Counted from the stretch's first letter, positions 12,601 to 27,600 are shown. The stretch: DNA of 64,000 nt from Heliocidaris erythrogramma (GCA_025617745.1 CM046869.1:12915168-12979167); one strand, 5' to 3'. The notes: a model not told the origin generated them from the sequence alone. Program-made: numbers and translations.

Positions 12601-15600
12601 TCCAATTTCCAATGGACCCCAAATCATATTTGAACTCTAAACACAGATGTTGGTGTCTGGGGGAGCTTACTTTCTTTGCCTTGGAGCTACCTTTCTGGTC
12701 CATCTTGGAGAGACTCTCCGAACTTCCACTTGAAGGCAAACCTCCCTCAGGATGAGAGGAACCTGTACATCAAGACCACATACATACCATATCACACCTG
12801 TTCTACTGGTTTTTTAATCACAGAGGAATCTTTTTCACAGTCCTATACATCAGGGGTGGTATTCTGAAATTTATTTTATCTTGATTTTAGTGAAATAATT
12901 TTAATTGTCATAACAAAATGTACGCTTATGGCGCATCATTGGTTAATGACTGCGCAAAAGTGGCTGCGTACGCGGAATTCATCTGTGCAAACACCAATGA
13001 AATCACCAATGCCGTTTAAAATTTGTTATGACAATTAAAATCTTTTCACTAAAATCAAGATAAAATAAATCTCAGAATACCACCCCAGCATATTACAGGT
13101 GATGACCGTTCATCTACAAATCACCATTTGATAATCATGGCAATATTGTCTGCGGAAAGACAAGACTAGCATCCACCCATATCCTTCAAACCACGCTAAT
13201 GCCGTTCTGCTTCTCAACGGACAATGGGTGGTAATAAAGACTCAGAATATTCTTGATGAACTATTGTGGTTCAGGTCTGACTGCAGAAAAAATGATTAGT
13301 TTCTATCAAATGATGTGTTTCAAAACTTCTGACATGAAACAAGTGCATATCTTTCAGTATCATGACGCAAATGTAATGAAAGAAGAACGTTATTGAGCTA
13401 TATAGCTTATGAAATTGAACATCTCTAAAAACATGCATTAAAATAATGTAAACTCAGAAACTTTCACCTGCATTTAATGTTTATGAGTTTTGTGAGTGGT
13501 TCAGACTCATGAAAGTTTCATGCAACAAAATTATTGAACTACAAATGACACAACACTGATTTGTTGCTATTCGCAAAAACTTTCTTGCTGTGAAATTTAC
13601 GTGTCGCGAACGCTTCTAGTTTTACAGTACTATATAGAATAACAGAAATTGCAAGTTGTCATCTCAATCAAATATATTGCAGCTATGATTTCATAGCATG
13701 ATAGCCAATATGAAAATTAAACTACAACAGTAGAACATTAGCTATTCCCTTTGATGCGATGAGGAGGTGGTCTCTTGAAGCCCTCTAGAGTTTGTCACAA
13801 AGTATTGTTTGACTGTTTATCAAACCACCATGACCACCTGATACAGGCTGGAGAACAACTGCAGAATACCCCACCACACAAACAGCCCTAACCCTAACCC
13901 TAAACTTAACCCTGACAGTGACCCTGACCTTAATACTGATGTGAGATGGGGTATTCTGCAGTTAAGCTGAAGCTGTTGATCTCACCTGATTTCCCATTGC
14001 TTTCTTCTGTCTTGAGTCCAGCCATGATAGGACTACTAGAACGGGACTCCCCTTCCTCATCACCAACCATGAATGATACCGGGTTATCCTCAACCTTAGG
14101 GATGACTGTTGGTTGCTGGGTGAGAGGCGGGACCTCTGCTTTGACAGGGGGTTGAGATGGGGGCGTTACCGACCGTGGTGCCGTCTTCTTGTTGTCTGTT
14201 GGTATTGGTCTCTGAGCAGGGGGAGGCTTCGCTTTGGGTACGTCAATCGGAGGTGGCTTTGACTGAGGCTTGGTGTTGGACATTGCTGATTGCTGTGGTG
14301 GAGGTTGCTGGGAGTGGTGTGAGGGGTGCTGCTGAGGTGGCGGGTGTTGTGGCAAGGGTTTGGTTGACGATGGAGGCGGTACAGCTGCAGGTGGTGTCTG
14401 GACAGGAGCCGGTTTCGGTGGCTTCACCACTGGCTCTGGTTTAGGTTTAGGGACAGCTACAGGTGCAGATTCGGGTGCTACAGGAGCCACTGTAGGAGGG
14501 ACTGTTGGTGTCGCTTTGGAAACAGGAGGTGGCTGGGAGTGGGGAGGGGCAACCACTGCAGGTTTGGTTTGTGGAAGAGTTGGTGATGGCAAAGGGAAAG
14601 CTGTATAAGGATAAGAAAAATATAATAATTAACAAATTGTTCTATGATTTGAAAATGACACAAGTGAAGCATATTTTGCTCCATACTCATTTGCAAGTTT
14701 ATCTGGCTATCTTTACAACACCTTAATTAATCCATTATGTTTCTTTTCAACACTCATGGATGATTGAACATCATATGCTCCAGGATCGATTGCTCTGCTG
14801 TCAATTTTAAAAAGTAATCAGTTTCCAAGCTTTAACAATGGAATCAACCCTATACCCAACCTAACTCATAACCAGACCTAAAATCCCATCACAACCCAAA
14901 TTCTAAATCTTAGACAAATTAAAGCCAAGAACAGTATTTGGATAGAGCAGGTTTTGTTGACTTACCAGTACTGGCCTGTGTGAAGTCATGTTAAAGAGGT
15001 ATCTTAGCTGTACTGCCCCACGACTGTATTTACTAAAGAAGGATTAACCCGTTGACTAGTGAATTTTCTAACTCCCATAGGGTTTATACAGGGACTGCCC
15101 AATTCCTGTGGGCAATGGGTTAAGAGATATCTTACCAGTACTGCCTTGTGTAGTAGCTGGTGAAGTGAGTGGACCTGGACCTGGAGAGGTAAGTGGTGAT
15201 GTTAGAACCTTCCTCTGGCTTCTCTTCTGGAGAGGTGCTGCTTTGTTGCTTGGTCTGTCTGGTAAGGCTGGCAAGCTACTGTGTCTTGGAGCTATGAAGA
15301 TACAATAGTCAAGATATATTGAAAACTACTTTTCAGTCTTAGATTATTGAACGAGGGGCATTTACAGAATGGCTAGGGAGACGGTTTTACAGTTCAAGTA
15401 ACCTCGGTCTGGGACTGATTCAGTGCTATCATGCTCTTAGTTAAGACATTCATCCTCAATTACCAGGTTCTGCTGATAGGATTTATAGTCATAGGTCCAA
15501 CAGAAAATTCTTGCAAGCACACATGATTAATTGGATCTGCTATAAATTAGTATAAACAAAACAAACATTTCACAAGCACATACATGTACTTTTCCTGGTG

Positions 15601-18600
15601 ATAACTTTTATGTACATGGAACTGTCACCAACCAAATCTAAAGAAAACCTGGTTGCACCAATCAAGATGGACATTACACAGTGGGGACCAAGAAAAGCTA
15701 TTGCACAGGCAGGTGGTCTTTATTTACAGGTTCAAAGATGTGTTGTTTGGCAGCAGTCTGGAGAGCGTTTCATCAAGCGTTTGTCAGTGATTTTTACCGA
15801 CAACTGTTATAAGCTACTGAAATCCTTGCATCTGATTGGCTGCGAGCAAATTTGTCAGTAGAAATCACTGACAAAACGCTTACTGAAATGCTCCCCTGAT
15901 GTTTCATCACCAAGGATAAAAAGAATTTTGTCTTTTTATGGTTGCACAACACACGCTCTGGTGACTATTGCACCGCGGTCAATATCCTACACTAAAAATT
16001 CAGCAATTCAACCTTGGACCAAACGTTTAACTAACCCTAACCCTTACTTAAAACCTTTAACCCAAACCTTAACCTAAAACCACACTGCAACCCTGCACTG
16101 CAAAGCCAGGAGCAATTATCACCTGAGCAAATGTCAAATCACCCTTCCTTCCTCTCTTTCTAATCAAATGTACATCTACACCATGTCCGTTTCCAGCACA
16201 TACCTGGTATATGATTCTGTCCGTTGGTCAGTCTTGATTGAGGTTGGCCTGGATGTTGACCAGGCTGACCTGCGGGATGACCTGCGGGATGACCGGTGGC
16301 CTGCGGACCCTGTGAGAAAGGACTAGGACCTGGTCCCGATGTCATCGGTGGCTGTTGCTGGGTCCCTGGATGAAAGCCTGTTGGTGTAGTGACAGGAGGC
16401 TGACCGGGACCTGATGGTCTTCTCTGCTACATAGGGTCAAAGGAAAAATTGATCAATCAAAACTAATACAGTGAAACCTGTCTATAAAGACCACTCAAGG
16501 GACACAAGAAAAGCGGTCTTTATGAGCAGGTGGTCTTTATGGACAGCTTCCTTTAATACATGTTTCAATGAGAAATGATCTTCAATGGAAACAAATACAG
16601 TCAAACCTGCTTTAGTGACCACCTGTATAGAAAGACCACCTGTCTATAAAGACCACAATTTTTGTTTCCCTTCAACGTTTCTCATTGAAATGTGTATTAC
16701 AGGAACCTGTCCATAAAGACCACCTGCTCATAAAGACCGCTTTTCTTGTCTCCCTTGAGTGGTCTTTATAGACAGGTTTCACTGTATTGTGGTCTTTCTA
16801 TACAGGTGGCCTTTCTATACAGGTGGTCGCTAAAGCAGGTTTGACTGTATTATCAAAAACTTACATCATCATACATAATGCACAGTATTGGATAAATGCT
16901 TGTATTAACTATTTCTTTGATGGTATTTCTCGAACAATTCTTAACACTCTGGAAAGAATTACAACCTATAGTTCAAAGATTTTAATACACCATTCGAACG
17001 AATGTCACTTTGGAAATGTTTGACATTGATGAAACGCTACCAGGGATTACTATTTTGTTTTGATATGTGTGTTCTACAATGAAGCACATGTATGCATGAT
17101 GCATGATTTTGTTGAATTACTAGATCTTATCAAAATTATATTTACCATTAGTATTTGGTAAAATAAATCTAAAAATTAAAAAAATATAAATTCAACATAA
17201 TGGTAATATTTTTTTAATTCAGTATTTACATTATATCAAAGGTACAGTTTTCGCAATATGCAACAGGTGGTAGTCCCATTTACGCTGTTCATCATAACTC
17301 TTAGGCGGCACAGACTGATGTTTCATCACTGAACATTACTTCATAACATGTTTATTTTTATTTTTTGTGATTTGTGCAATTTGCAGTGCAATAGTAGCAA
17401 TAGAAGATAAAAAAAGGTTTTGTGAATGAATAATCATTTATCAAATGCATAAATGAGGTTGGATATATATAAATTACAGCAGGCAATGAAGAGAAAAGGT
17501 AAAAAGTTGAGAAATAGATTAGGAGAATCATTACCATTTCTTGTCGATTTGCAGGAAGAGGAGCCTTTCCTCCTTTCTTCATCTTCTTTGGCGTACCTGT
17601 TATAAAAGGAAAATACGGTCAGCATTCTGACTGGATGCTTGATGCTCTGGCTTGGCAACCGTTCTATCATAGTACATGGTCAATCAAACAGGTCTCTGAA
17701 CTTACTAAAGACCTCATGAAGACTTTTGACACTGTAGATGACCTCAGAATCAAATTGTAAGCTTGTTTATTTTTGTTTATTTTTTAACCTGTGGTAAAAA
17801 ATATTCATGCAACACTTTTCTTTAGCTAGGCACAAATTGGCAGATAAATCCTGCAGTTGCTGAAATCAACAAAATCCTAATGTGGTGTAAATGACTTTAT
17901 ATGTTATTGTCATGTGGTTTATCATTGGGTATATTTAAAGATTTGTATTGAGTACTTTATATCATTCCCGAAAGTCTTTGAAATTTTACTCATAGATTTA
18001 TTTTATTGTTGTCTTTTTAAAAAAAAATGTTGTATTGATGAGAGTGATTGCTACGATATTCAGGGTGAATCTGGGTCCTTTTTATTGAATCACACTGTAT
18101 ATCAGTGACTTTTGCTTTAAATAATATAAAATAGATATTTAATTATTAGTGTATGACAAATGGGTTTCTTATCATGTGCAGGTGAATCATTCATAATTAA
18201 CGGAAATGCCTCTGACAAATCAACCAAATCCTGGATCTTTTTTCCATTAATATGACTACCTTTCTCCATACCCTAACCACGTCCTCTGGATTTATTTAAA
18301 AAGTACCATTTGAGTTTGAACTTTGAAACTTGAAAACTAAAATACCCTGCTACAAGAATGCATCTGAATATTTGTTTCCAAATTCATATTCATACAAAAG
18401 CAAGACTATCCTTAACTTGATGGCTTTTCCACATGGGACAAATAATTCTTACTTGGAAACAGAACATTTTACTATAATCAAATTAAACCCAAATTTCATA
18501 TTATTCCAGATGTTTTTCTGCCCCCCCCCCCATTATAAGGAAGTTTTTGTCTTAATGAATAGTACCTAACGTCAGGGTTGGAAATAATTTTTTTTGGTTT

Positions 18601-21600
18601 AAATCCCCAAAATCAGATTTGATTTATATTGCAATTATTTCAGTTAAATCACTTTATTTGATTCTTTTAAAGTCATAGTCCTAAGTGTAGCTCCTATAAA
18701 AAAAAAAAATTATTTCAGTAGATCTAATATCAGACATTATTGGGAATACAAAAACTTTCAATTTTTTTTAGCCACAACCCCCCCCCCCCCCCCCCCCAAG
18801 AAAAACCCAAAACAAAACAAAACAAAATTTCTTTGGTTAGTTGTCGCATCAACAAAATTTCTAAGGTATTTCCTTATATTTTAGTCAAACTATTAAAAAA
18901 AAATTCAAGGTGATGTAAATCACATTTCAAATTAAGTTAAGTCAAATTAATTAAGTGCCAACCCTGCCTAATCTTGTATCATACAATCTATATAATACAA
19001 GTAACTGTTCTAACAGATATGTCTCTTAACAATCCCTTGAAAAATGCCTTAAAGCCGAGTGCAGTACACTCAGATTGAAGAAACTGTGAATTGAGACTAC
19101 AAACAATGACTTGGGGGAGATTAAATGATGTTGATGTTGCTCATATTGAAAATGTTAAAATGTTAAATCTAAACTCAGTGTAAGAAATACTTTTTGTTTA
19201 CTGGAGCTCTGTTTGGATTTATACCCGAGGAAATGTGAGAGTCTCTTACAACATATCTTCTTTTTTCTTTTTTTTAACAATAGTTCTTTAATAGCGAGAG
19301 TGAAAACACAAGCCACTCATATGTACCGATTTTGCTGACTTTCTAGGGATTTTTGATTTTTTTCTGACTTTCTAGGGATGATATTTTTACTCATTTCATA
19401 TGAAATGTCTTGATGAAAATGTTGTAATGTCCACAATCGAACCGTGATTTTTGAATAGGCCATTTTCGTAATGCATGCAAATTTAATGCCTACCTCGTCA
19501 AACTCCTTGTAACAAACTATTACATCCACCTGTTACAAATCATTGTATTTCAATAGTCAGAATGCAGATTGCATGCAATTTACATTCTGACTAATAAAAA
19601 GAATAGGTTTTTTTTACAGGTGAATGTTTGTCACCAGGAAAACGTGTATAAATTTGAATACATTACGAAAATTGCCTATTCTCTGTATTGTAAATGTATA
19701 TTTATCTGGCCAAATTACCAACTGTTTTTTGTTTTGGTTTTGTTTTGTTTTGTTTGTTTGTTGTTGTTGTTGTTGTTGTTTTTTTTTTTTTGGGGGGGGG
19801 GGGGTTGTTATATCCTGCTTAAATTTTTTTTAAAACCATGCCTACATAATTATTTTAGAATTTCTACCCAGATGCATTAATTTACAAGCTTCTCAATTTT
19901 ATGTTGCTGGGTAATTTCCAGCCTCACTGTGAAGTTCTCCTCCTCCTTCATTCAAATATTTCTGAACATCCATTGTTGTTTAATCATTGAAAGATGATGT
20001 CATCATTCAAGCATTAATTTCTATTGCAATGTTTGACCAACAGCCCCCAATCCCCCCAAAGGATCATTTTTCATTGGCTAATGATTTTCCCTTGGTGGTC
20101 TTGTAAAATCAAGAGATGTGGTGCTGAAGCATCTGGAATAATAGCATTGTGACGAACTAACCGAGGAGCCTGTATTCTGTAATTTGATTATAGATGTGTG
20201 ACAACCAGTCAGCAGAGCAGGATATCTGGCGACATCTGAGTAAGAAATCAACCAGAACGTGTCGCAAACATTAACAGGAGAACAGAAGTAACAGTTGTCT
20301 TCTCAACTTCCGGCATTGTTTAGTTGAATAAATGATTCACGTAGAGTGTTAATGTGATTTTGATGGTGCTGAACGGAGGAGGGTGTGTTGCTTGTTAGAG
20401 ATAAACATGAATTTGAGAAGTGGGTAATTGTGACATCGTTCTCCAACAGTTGTTTTGTTTTGTTCCTTAATTCATTGTCCCCTCCCAATTCTTTCCATTA
20501 ACAGGGCATTTCTTAAAATATATGGAGATTCCTTTAAAAAAATTAATGTTTATAAAACGAGTTCAAGAATGTAGCCGTCCTGATTGGTCAAATAACACCA
20601 TGTGACCGTGCAAAATAAAGTGATAACACACGGCAAAAAGGCTTTAAACCCCGGCCGAGCTGCGCGTACGCATACCTCTGGTGCGTGCAAACTTAAAACG
20701 CAATGAAATCGCGTGGTCAATTGTCATTTTAGCGCAGGGATTACATGCTCGCACTGAAACACGCATGAATTTTGTTGGCTGCGCTTCTGTGATGTCACCC
20801 AGGAAAGCGTTTCTGTGGGGTTCGTAACCATTTTTATAGACTTCATATTCATATTGCCGACCCGTTTTATAAAACTATTAATACATGGTTGTGAGTTTGT
20901 GCATTAGTGCGGTCGTGGTGTCAAACACACTCGGCTTGCACCTCGCGCGTATAGTACACCACGATAAAAACCTTTGTGTTGCCAGATCGCACCAACGCAC
21001 TCCCAACCATGTATTAATAGTATACTAACACACTTTCGGAAAATGCCTTTATGTCGTCAATGATTTTAAGAACTTTTTCATTTCAAACTTACATTAGAAG
21101 TAATGGAATGGTCTAGTGTTTAATTCAACTTCGACGCAATGCCAATGTGAAGATATTGTCTCGATATATACATTATATACCGTACAGTCGCGTGTATAAG
21201 GGGCACTTTTTTTCATGGCAGAGAATGTGTTGCGCACATGTGATGTCAATTTGTGTCTTTTCGAGGTCAACCCTTTTGCATCTCCACCTCCTTTAAACTA
21301 GCTATAAAATCACTGTCCAATGATGCCAAGGTGATAAGAAATAATAATGCAATGTCTACTTTGGAAGTGGAATTGTGTAAAGATGTAAGGATTTCTTCAA
21401 AATGATTATAATTGAATGAGGTAATGAGAAGTCTCACAGGCATAGGTGTACCAAAAGCCAAGGTTTCAAATTTTCAAGTCCAAAGCTTGATTTCTCCATC
21501 CTCTTCTTCCACACACAGTCAAGCCACCATCACACTCCATCTTCATAATCACTGTGGCCTGTGTTTTATATAACATAATAAAGAAACCAAATTATTTTCT

Positions 21601-24600
21601 GAGCATTGGATATTAATTCTATCAAGTCGGTTTTTGTATTTGCATTTGCATATGGCAATTTTGTAGGATTAAAAGAGGGTGACATTTTGCTGTCCATATA
21701 TTCGGTGACCTAAATCTACACACTTAGGTTGGGGCTTAAGTTAGGCGCCAATCGAGAATACGGGCCAATATCATCACACGTAAAACATGTAGAGTATGTT
21801 ATAGTAAATACTATTTTTGGTTAGATTTATGTGTTTGGTAGTTGCTTTAAAATCAAATCAGATTAGTTGTGACAAGAACCAAGTAAAACAACTCTCTATC
21901 CAAGATCTATTCTGCACGATGTTCAGCTACTGATAGGTTAGGAGAGTTTTAGTAATTATACCCTCAATTTCAGAATTGCAGTGGTGAGTAACTGTGTTGA
22001 AATATGTAGGTGACTCCTATATTTAATAAAATCCAATTTGTTTTCATTTGCTCTCTTATTCCATGCACATCATCAGCCACTGTGTTTACATACAATCATC
22101 TGTTTGGGTTGCATACATGCATAATCTATCCACAAGAACTCCTTCAAAAATCCAGGCACACCTTCACACCCTCCGGTTTCACCAGAATCAGAACCAAGCT
22201 TAAAAAGTACCAATCACCTGAAAAAAAAGTAATTTGTGTACAGCTAGAAAGTGTAAAATCAACCTCAAAGATTTTTATCTTGCATTCTATTGGTCAACAG
22301 AAAGGAGTATGAAGGAAATAAAGGATAACATGAAGGTGCGCAGGCGGAGTTCGGTTCTGCTTCAACCGCGTGTACGGGTGCGTTGAGTAGTCCACTCACA
22401 AGCCGCTTTTAAACTTATAGGCCCGTATTCTGAACTCCAGTTTAACTTAAACTCCAGTCTAAATTAAACCAGAGCTTAAATCAAAACTGACTAAAACCGT
22501 AAATCCAGTCTAAATTTCTGTACAAAGTTAAGCCATACTAAACTGGAGTTTAGGTTAAACTGGATTTCAGAATGTAATTTTCCAAAACTATGGTTCAAAG
22601 GGCAGTTTTAGACAGAGTTTAAACCACACTTAGACCGCGGTTTAAGTTAAACCGGAGTTCAGAATACGGGCCATAGAGTGTAATTTGCAAAACTTGCAAT
22701 ATCCCTTTATAGATGTAATATTTGAAGCCCATATTTTGAATATAGTATAATGACATGGAATCTCTAACATACAGAGCGAATATTTTTTGGCAATTGGTAC
22801 CCTTTAACTGCTTCCACATTGCTCCCCAGAGTCCCCAGAGTCCCCACATTGTTCCAAACACTGCTCCATGCAAGCCTGCTACAACCTTACTAAAGAATAA
22901 CTGTGACGATCACCCCTAGATTACGGTACAGGAAGATAAAGGGGAAGGGTGAGAGGAAAGCAAGAAAGAAATATGAATATAAGAAAATAAGTACACAGAA
23001 TCAAGGAATACAAGAATAAACTTGGTAAAGGTAGGATAAAAACACACCAAAGCAGCCCCAACCCCTGCCCCCCAGGTATCTTCTTGATTTAACAAAACTA
23101 AGAACATTCACATTCACTAACCCAAACCTTCTTTTACTTGAAGAATGAAAAGCTCATTTCAAAAATCTAAAAAATAAATATCCAAATTTGTAAAACATGT
23201 CCTTTCATTTGAAATACATAGGGACAGTTGTGCAAGTTCGGTGCAGTGGAAAAATTTTGTAAAACATGTCCTTTCATTTGAAATACATAAGGACAGTTTT
23301 AATACTCTTTTTGGAGATGCTGATGGTATGTGAAATCAATGTAACACCAGCCATCATTCTTCTTTGGAGAGTCATAATGGTATTATATATAACAACACTT
23401 ACCCACTAACTTAAGACAAGTAAATATAAGTTTGTACAAGGTTTTCATGAATAATTTCCCCCACATTCACATCCAGAATTCTGACTTAAACATCCTTCAT
23501 TTAATCTATACATGAAAGCTTGGTCTCCAAATCATAAATTTCAACACAGCGTGAACCTGCATTTGTTTTGCTTTTTTCATTACCTTTTAATTATTTTAGG
23601 CAACAACTTGAGGCTCGTTCACACAAGTAGGTTAGACCGCCCCCTCAAACCGCAGGGGAAGGATGCAAGTATTTCCATGGAAATGAAAAAAAGCAGCTGC
23701 GCACAAAAAGACCTTGAAGCATTCTCACTTATCTGTATGTTGTAGGATACAGAATATGTAAAGCGTTTCCCAAGGTGGTTTACCATACCAGGTGTGAACA
23801 AGGATATAATATTGTTACCTTGATTTCATCAGTACACACACACATACAATATAATTCTACAACCCAGCTTAAACACTAAATTTAACCACACAGTTCTGCC
23901 AACAGTGGATTTTAATTGCAGTACTTACAAGTAGATTAAAAAACACAAGCAAGCAAATAGTAGAACAAGTTTAAGTTTCAATGGAAAGTATTTGATTTTA
24001 TTTGGCCATCTTTCTCAGACAAACTGCCATGAAATCTGGTTTTTGTCACTTTTTTCTCTCCAGTATTTACAAGCATGGATCACCATCAATGCTAATTAAG
24101 AGTCATGAACACAAGACAAGTCTACACTATACACAGCCATTTACACTAAATTTACCCATGCCATGTAGAGATACATTTATGTCCTACCAGGGATGTACAA
24201 AAAACAAATAGGGAAATAATATGCAGTAATGTCTAGTTCATACAGGAATATATTCAGAAAACGGCACAATTTTACTGCTTCATACAAAAACTACAAATCA
24301 TATGCTTGACATTGGTAGCACCACCAAAAAAAAAATTCAAAATAAAAAAGCAATTTTTTAAATAGTTTTTTGTTTTTCTTAAGAAAGCATTTTTATCATA
24401 GGCTAGTAAAAAGGCAAATGAGGATGATATGTACAATTGGGACAGCCAATACGGTTAAAAAATAGTGATCAGTGTTGTGTACAGGTTCCAGGAAGTTACA
24501 CAGCCTGTATTATCAGTGAAATCTAAGACAGGCTATTGCATTTTAGCATAAGAACATGTATGCACTACCAGGTCCAAAGACCACGTCTCTATTTGAACAA

Positions 24601-27600
24601 AAACAAAGAATATTTACAACAGAGACCATTGGTGGTGCATGCACCAGTCATTACATGTCAACTCTTTGAGCAGTCAGAAGCTAACTGGAAACAAATTTTG
24701 GGGCGTTATCAACAAACGTTTCAAAGAAAAGTGACAAAGAGTATTTGGGGAAAAATGGCAAAAGAGCAAGTTAAGTTTGCAAAAGTACAAGTTTGGCTGC
24801 TTTGCATTTGGTTAACCAACTGCAAGTTCTTGAGGACTCAGCTCAGTGAGTGCATGTGTGTCTTAGTGAAGCACCATCAGTTATCAGGTCATGACTTGAT
24901 GATAAAACATAGTTTTCTCTTAAGGCAATGTAAATCCCACTGCATCAATAGCAGTATATACCCCATGTATTGGGGAGAAATAAAAGATGGTATATTCTGG
25001 TTGATGTACTGCATTAAAATCCAATATTGGCAGAAGTGAACATTCTTTCCCCATTCATAAGTCTCATTACAAGATTCTTGCTATAAAGTACAATCACATT
25101 CTTCAATCTAAGAGAGGAACATTTCTAGAACAGCTGCCACACTCAACGGTTAGCATCTGGTCCAGAGCGCCCACGCACCCGAGCAAACGAGGCGCTTCCT
25201 GCAACAGCCGACCCTGGTCCAACGCAGTCAAGACGTGCATGTGCCATTCAAAAGCCATATCGCTGATGAGCTCTCAACACTGTCATCTCATCTCTCATTC
25301 ATTAACACACATATGTACATACAGACCCAAGCACGCCCAGACACACAAACCTCTCACATAGAGAATGGAGAAAGCAGCTGAACTTTTTTCTGGATTTTAA
25401 AAAGATTTTCAGGTAGCACTGCAGATGTTCATTACTTCATGATTACAGCGGTACTGATAAGCTGTGTTTTGGGGGTTAAGAAGAATTTTCTCCCTAACAT
25501 TGATGATTGCCAGAGATTTCAACCCACCCTCTTCACTAAAACACACATGACACTTAGTGGACAGCCATGCCCTAAGTGTAAAGGGCTCTCTCTGCCCATC
25601 TCTCCATCCATCCTATATTCATCTTTTCTTCATGTATTACCATGAAGCTATGGTATGTGAAGCATGTGATTCAAATGTTTGTTTTCTGGTATGGTCAGTG
25701 TTGTCACTTTTACCAAAATACTCTTTGCCATGACAAAATATATTAATATTACGCTATCTATCACATTTATGCCTCTATTGTGTATGAGTTATTTATGTTA
25801 TGTTTTATTTCATTACATTACATGTCACAAATAAGTAATACATAATAAAAACAATGCTTTGCTTTGCTTTCGCCCTTCTCAATATTCAACAAAAGTATCA
25901 CTCTGAGAAAAGACTCACCTTTTTGGGAGTAGAAAAGAATCCTTTCCAAACCTTTTTTTGACTTCTTTTTTTACAAAGTGTACTTCATTTGTACGAATTT
26001 GGAAGGAGCATATTTGATAATTTAGAGATTTTTTTCTTTGTACATATTTGCTACACAGCAAGAGAAAATTACATTATGTGCATTGATTTCTATAAAAATT
26101 TTGTACAAATTGACAATTAAAATCATCAGCAAATTTCTTTCGCTGGAAGGCTTGCACAGATTCTACAAAATGTCTCCATCTTTCTCATTTTCCATATACC
26201 ACTACCAATCCTTTGACACTTTATTCAACAAGATCTAAAAATCAATTTCCACCTGCCAGGGCAATGTAAATACCAACAATGGTCATATTACAAAGCTTTC
26301 TCTTGGCAGCGTGGCAAATGAAGAAACCACTCTTTCCATGTTTGCATGGTATTGTCCACATATAATAATATTTTTTTATTTTGCATTGTGGCAAACTTTA
26401 TAATTAGAAATTCGAAATATTGAAATAACATAAATTCAAATTCAAACAAAAAGAAATTATGATAGGACCGACAGTTGACAACATATGCTTGTGTAAGTCA
26501 TGACTGAAGAACATTGGATTCAAAATCTTTTATACCTTGCAAAAAGATTACTAGAAGTGTGTTTAGATAAGATGATAGGAATGTTATTTCATTTTTCTTT
26601 CTCAGTCTGATTCCTTGATGAAATCCAGCAACAGTCCCTGGATTGTTCATGAAATTCAGTCATGACTTATACAAGGAGTTAAGAACATAATATAATCTGG
26701 GTTACTGTCCTAGTGGCAATGGCTTCTTGACAGGCTTTCAAACACTTTCATTAGTGCAATCAGGTCTACTGGTATAAAGGTACATTCACTTTTGGCTCAA
26801 ACCATGAGTTAGTCTTGGATGACGAGACTCGTGGTAGGATAATAGTTGGATGCATAAAGTTACTTTGGTCAATGTATCCTTTTGTGGGAGGACATAGCCG
26901 ATACCCTACCACTAGTACAGCAAGCCAATTTCAAGAACATTATCTTTCGGTAGCAAATGGTGGAAATGACAATGATGTAAACCGTACAAAGGAACAGAAA
27001 GAAAAATGTGGGCAAGATAGAAGATGAGAGGAAGAAGAATAACAGGGGGAAGAAAGGGAAAAGAGTATGGTCTAGCTACCTGACTCCGATCCGCTATTGT
27101 CGGAGCTGGAGCTAGCACTTGTGCTGCTGCTTGCATCACTCTCGGAGTCACTACTACTGCTGGCACTGAGTGGGCGCTCGGTTCTGCCCCCCTCATTCAT
27201 CAAAGCATCTTGAGCAGCTAAAAGAGATATAGGGGAAAAAAATAAAGAAAATTAAATGGTATCAAATATCTAGAGTTGAACAATGCAACAAGAGCAACGA
27301 GAATGTTTTGATCTGTTCATTATATCAACTGCATTCTGATTAGACAAGGTACCTTCCTTTTTTTATCACAAGCACAACCTGAGCAACAAAGTTGTTTTGA
27401 TCTGTTAAATATATCAGTTTCATTCTGATGAGACAAAAGTACCTTCCTTCTTCATTATCACAAGCACGTACTAGCATGGTACTATTTGTATGGAACAAAA
27501 TATTTGAGAATTACAAATCATCCTACTTTCGCTGTATTTTCCTAATGCCCACCGTACGCTATACGATCGACTGCGATCCGATTTTGGAAATGAATCGCAA

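Larger units (their letters stand above)
17597..27079. other. intron 14, 9.5 kb: repeats and poly-C, no recognised gene
   Basis: AT-rich intron. Poly-C at 18,521-18,531 and 18,778-18,797; poly-G at 19,792-19,804. It holds several inverted-repeat elements listed separately, a 66-bp-period tandem pair at 23,190-23,297, and an isolated GC-rich patch at 25,140-25,250. No exon is needed here, because exon 14 and exon 15 join in phase 1. Confidence 0.6.

Noticed and set aside
13888-13915. Interstitial telomere repeat
   Set aside because: Only three exact CCCTAA units, inside an inverted-repeat element with related CCCTGA words. Not a telomeric tract.
13946-14608. Plus-strand open frames (Gly/Val/Ala-rich)
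   Set aside because: Shadows of the Pro-rich BRD4 exon 18 on the other strand.
14970-14980. 10-nt micro-exon GCCAGTACTG with AG and GTAAGT edges
   Set aside because: It would shift the frame between exon 17 and exon 18, whose phases already match. Better seen as a decayed copy of the exon 17 end.
24536-25039. 167-codon plus-strand open frame
   Set aside because: Antisense within BRD4 intron 14, AT-rich codons, Cys/Ile/Lys bias, no family, no splice support. Likely chance.
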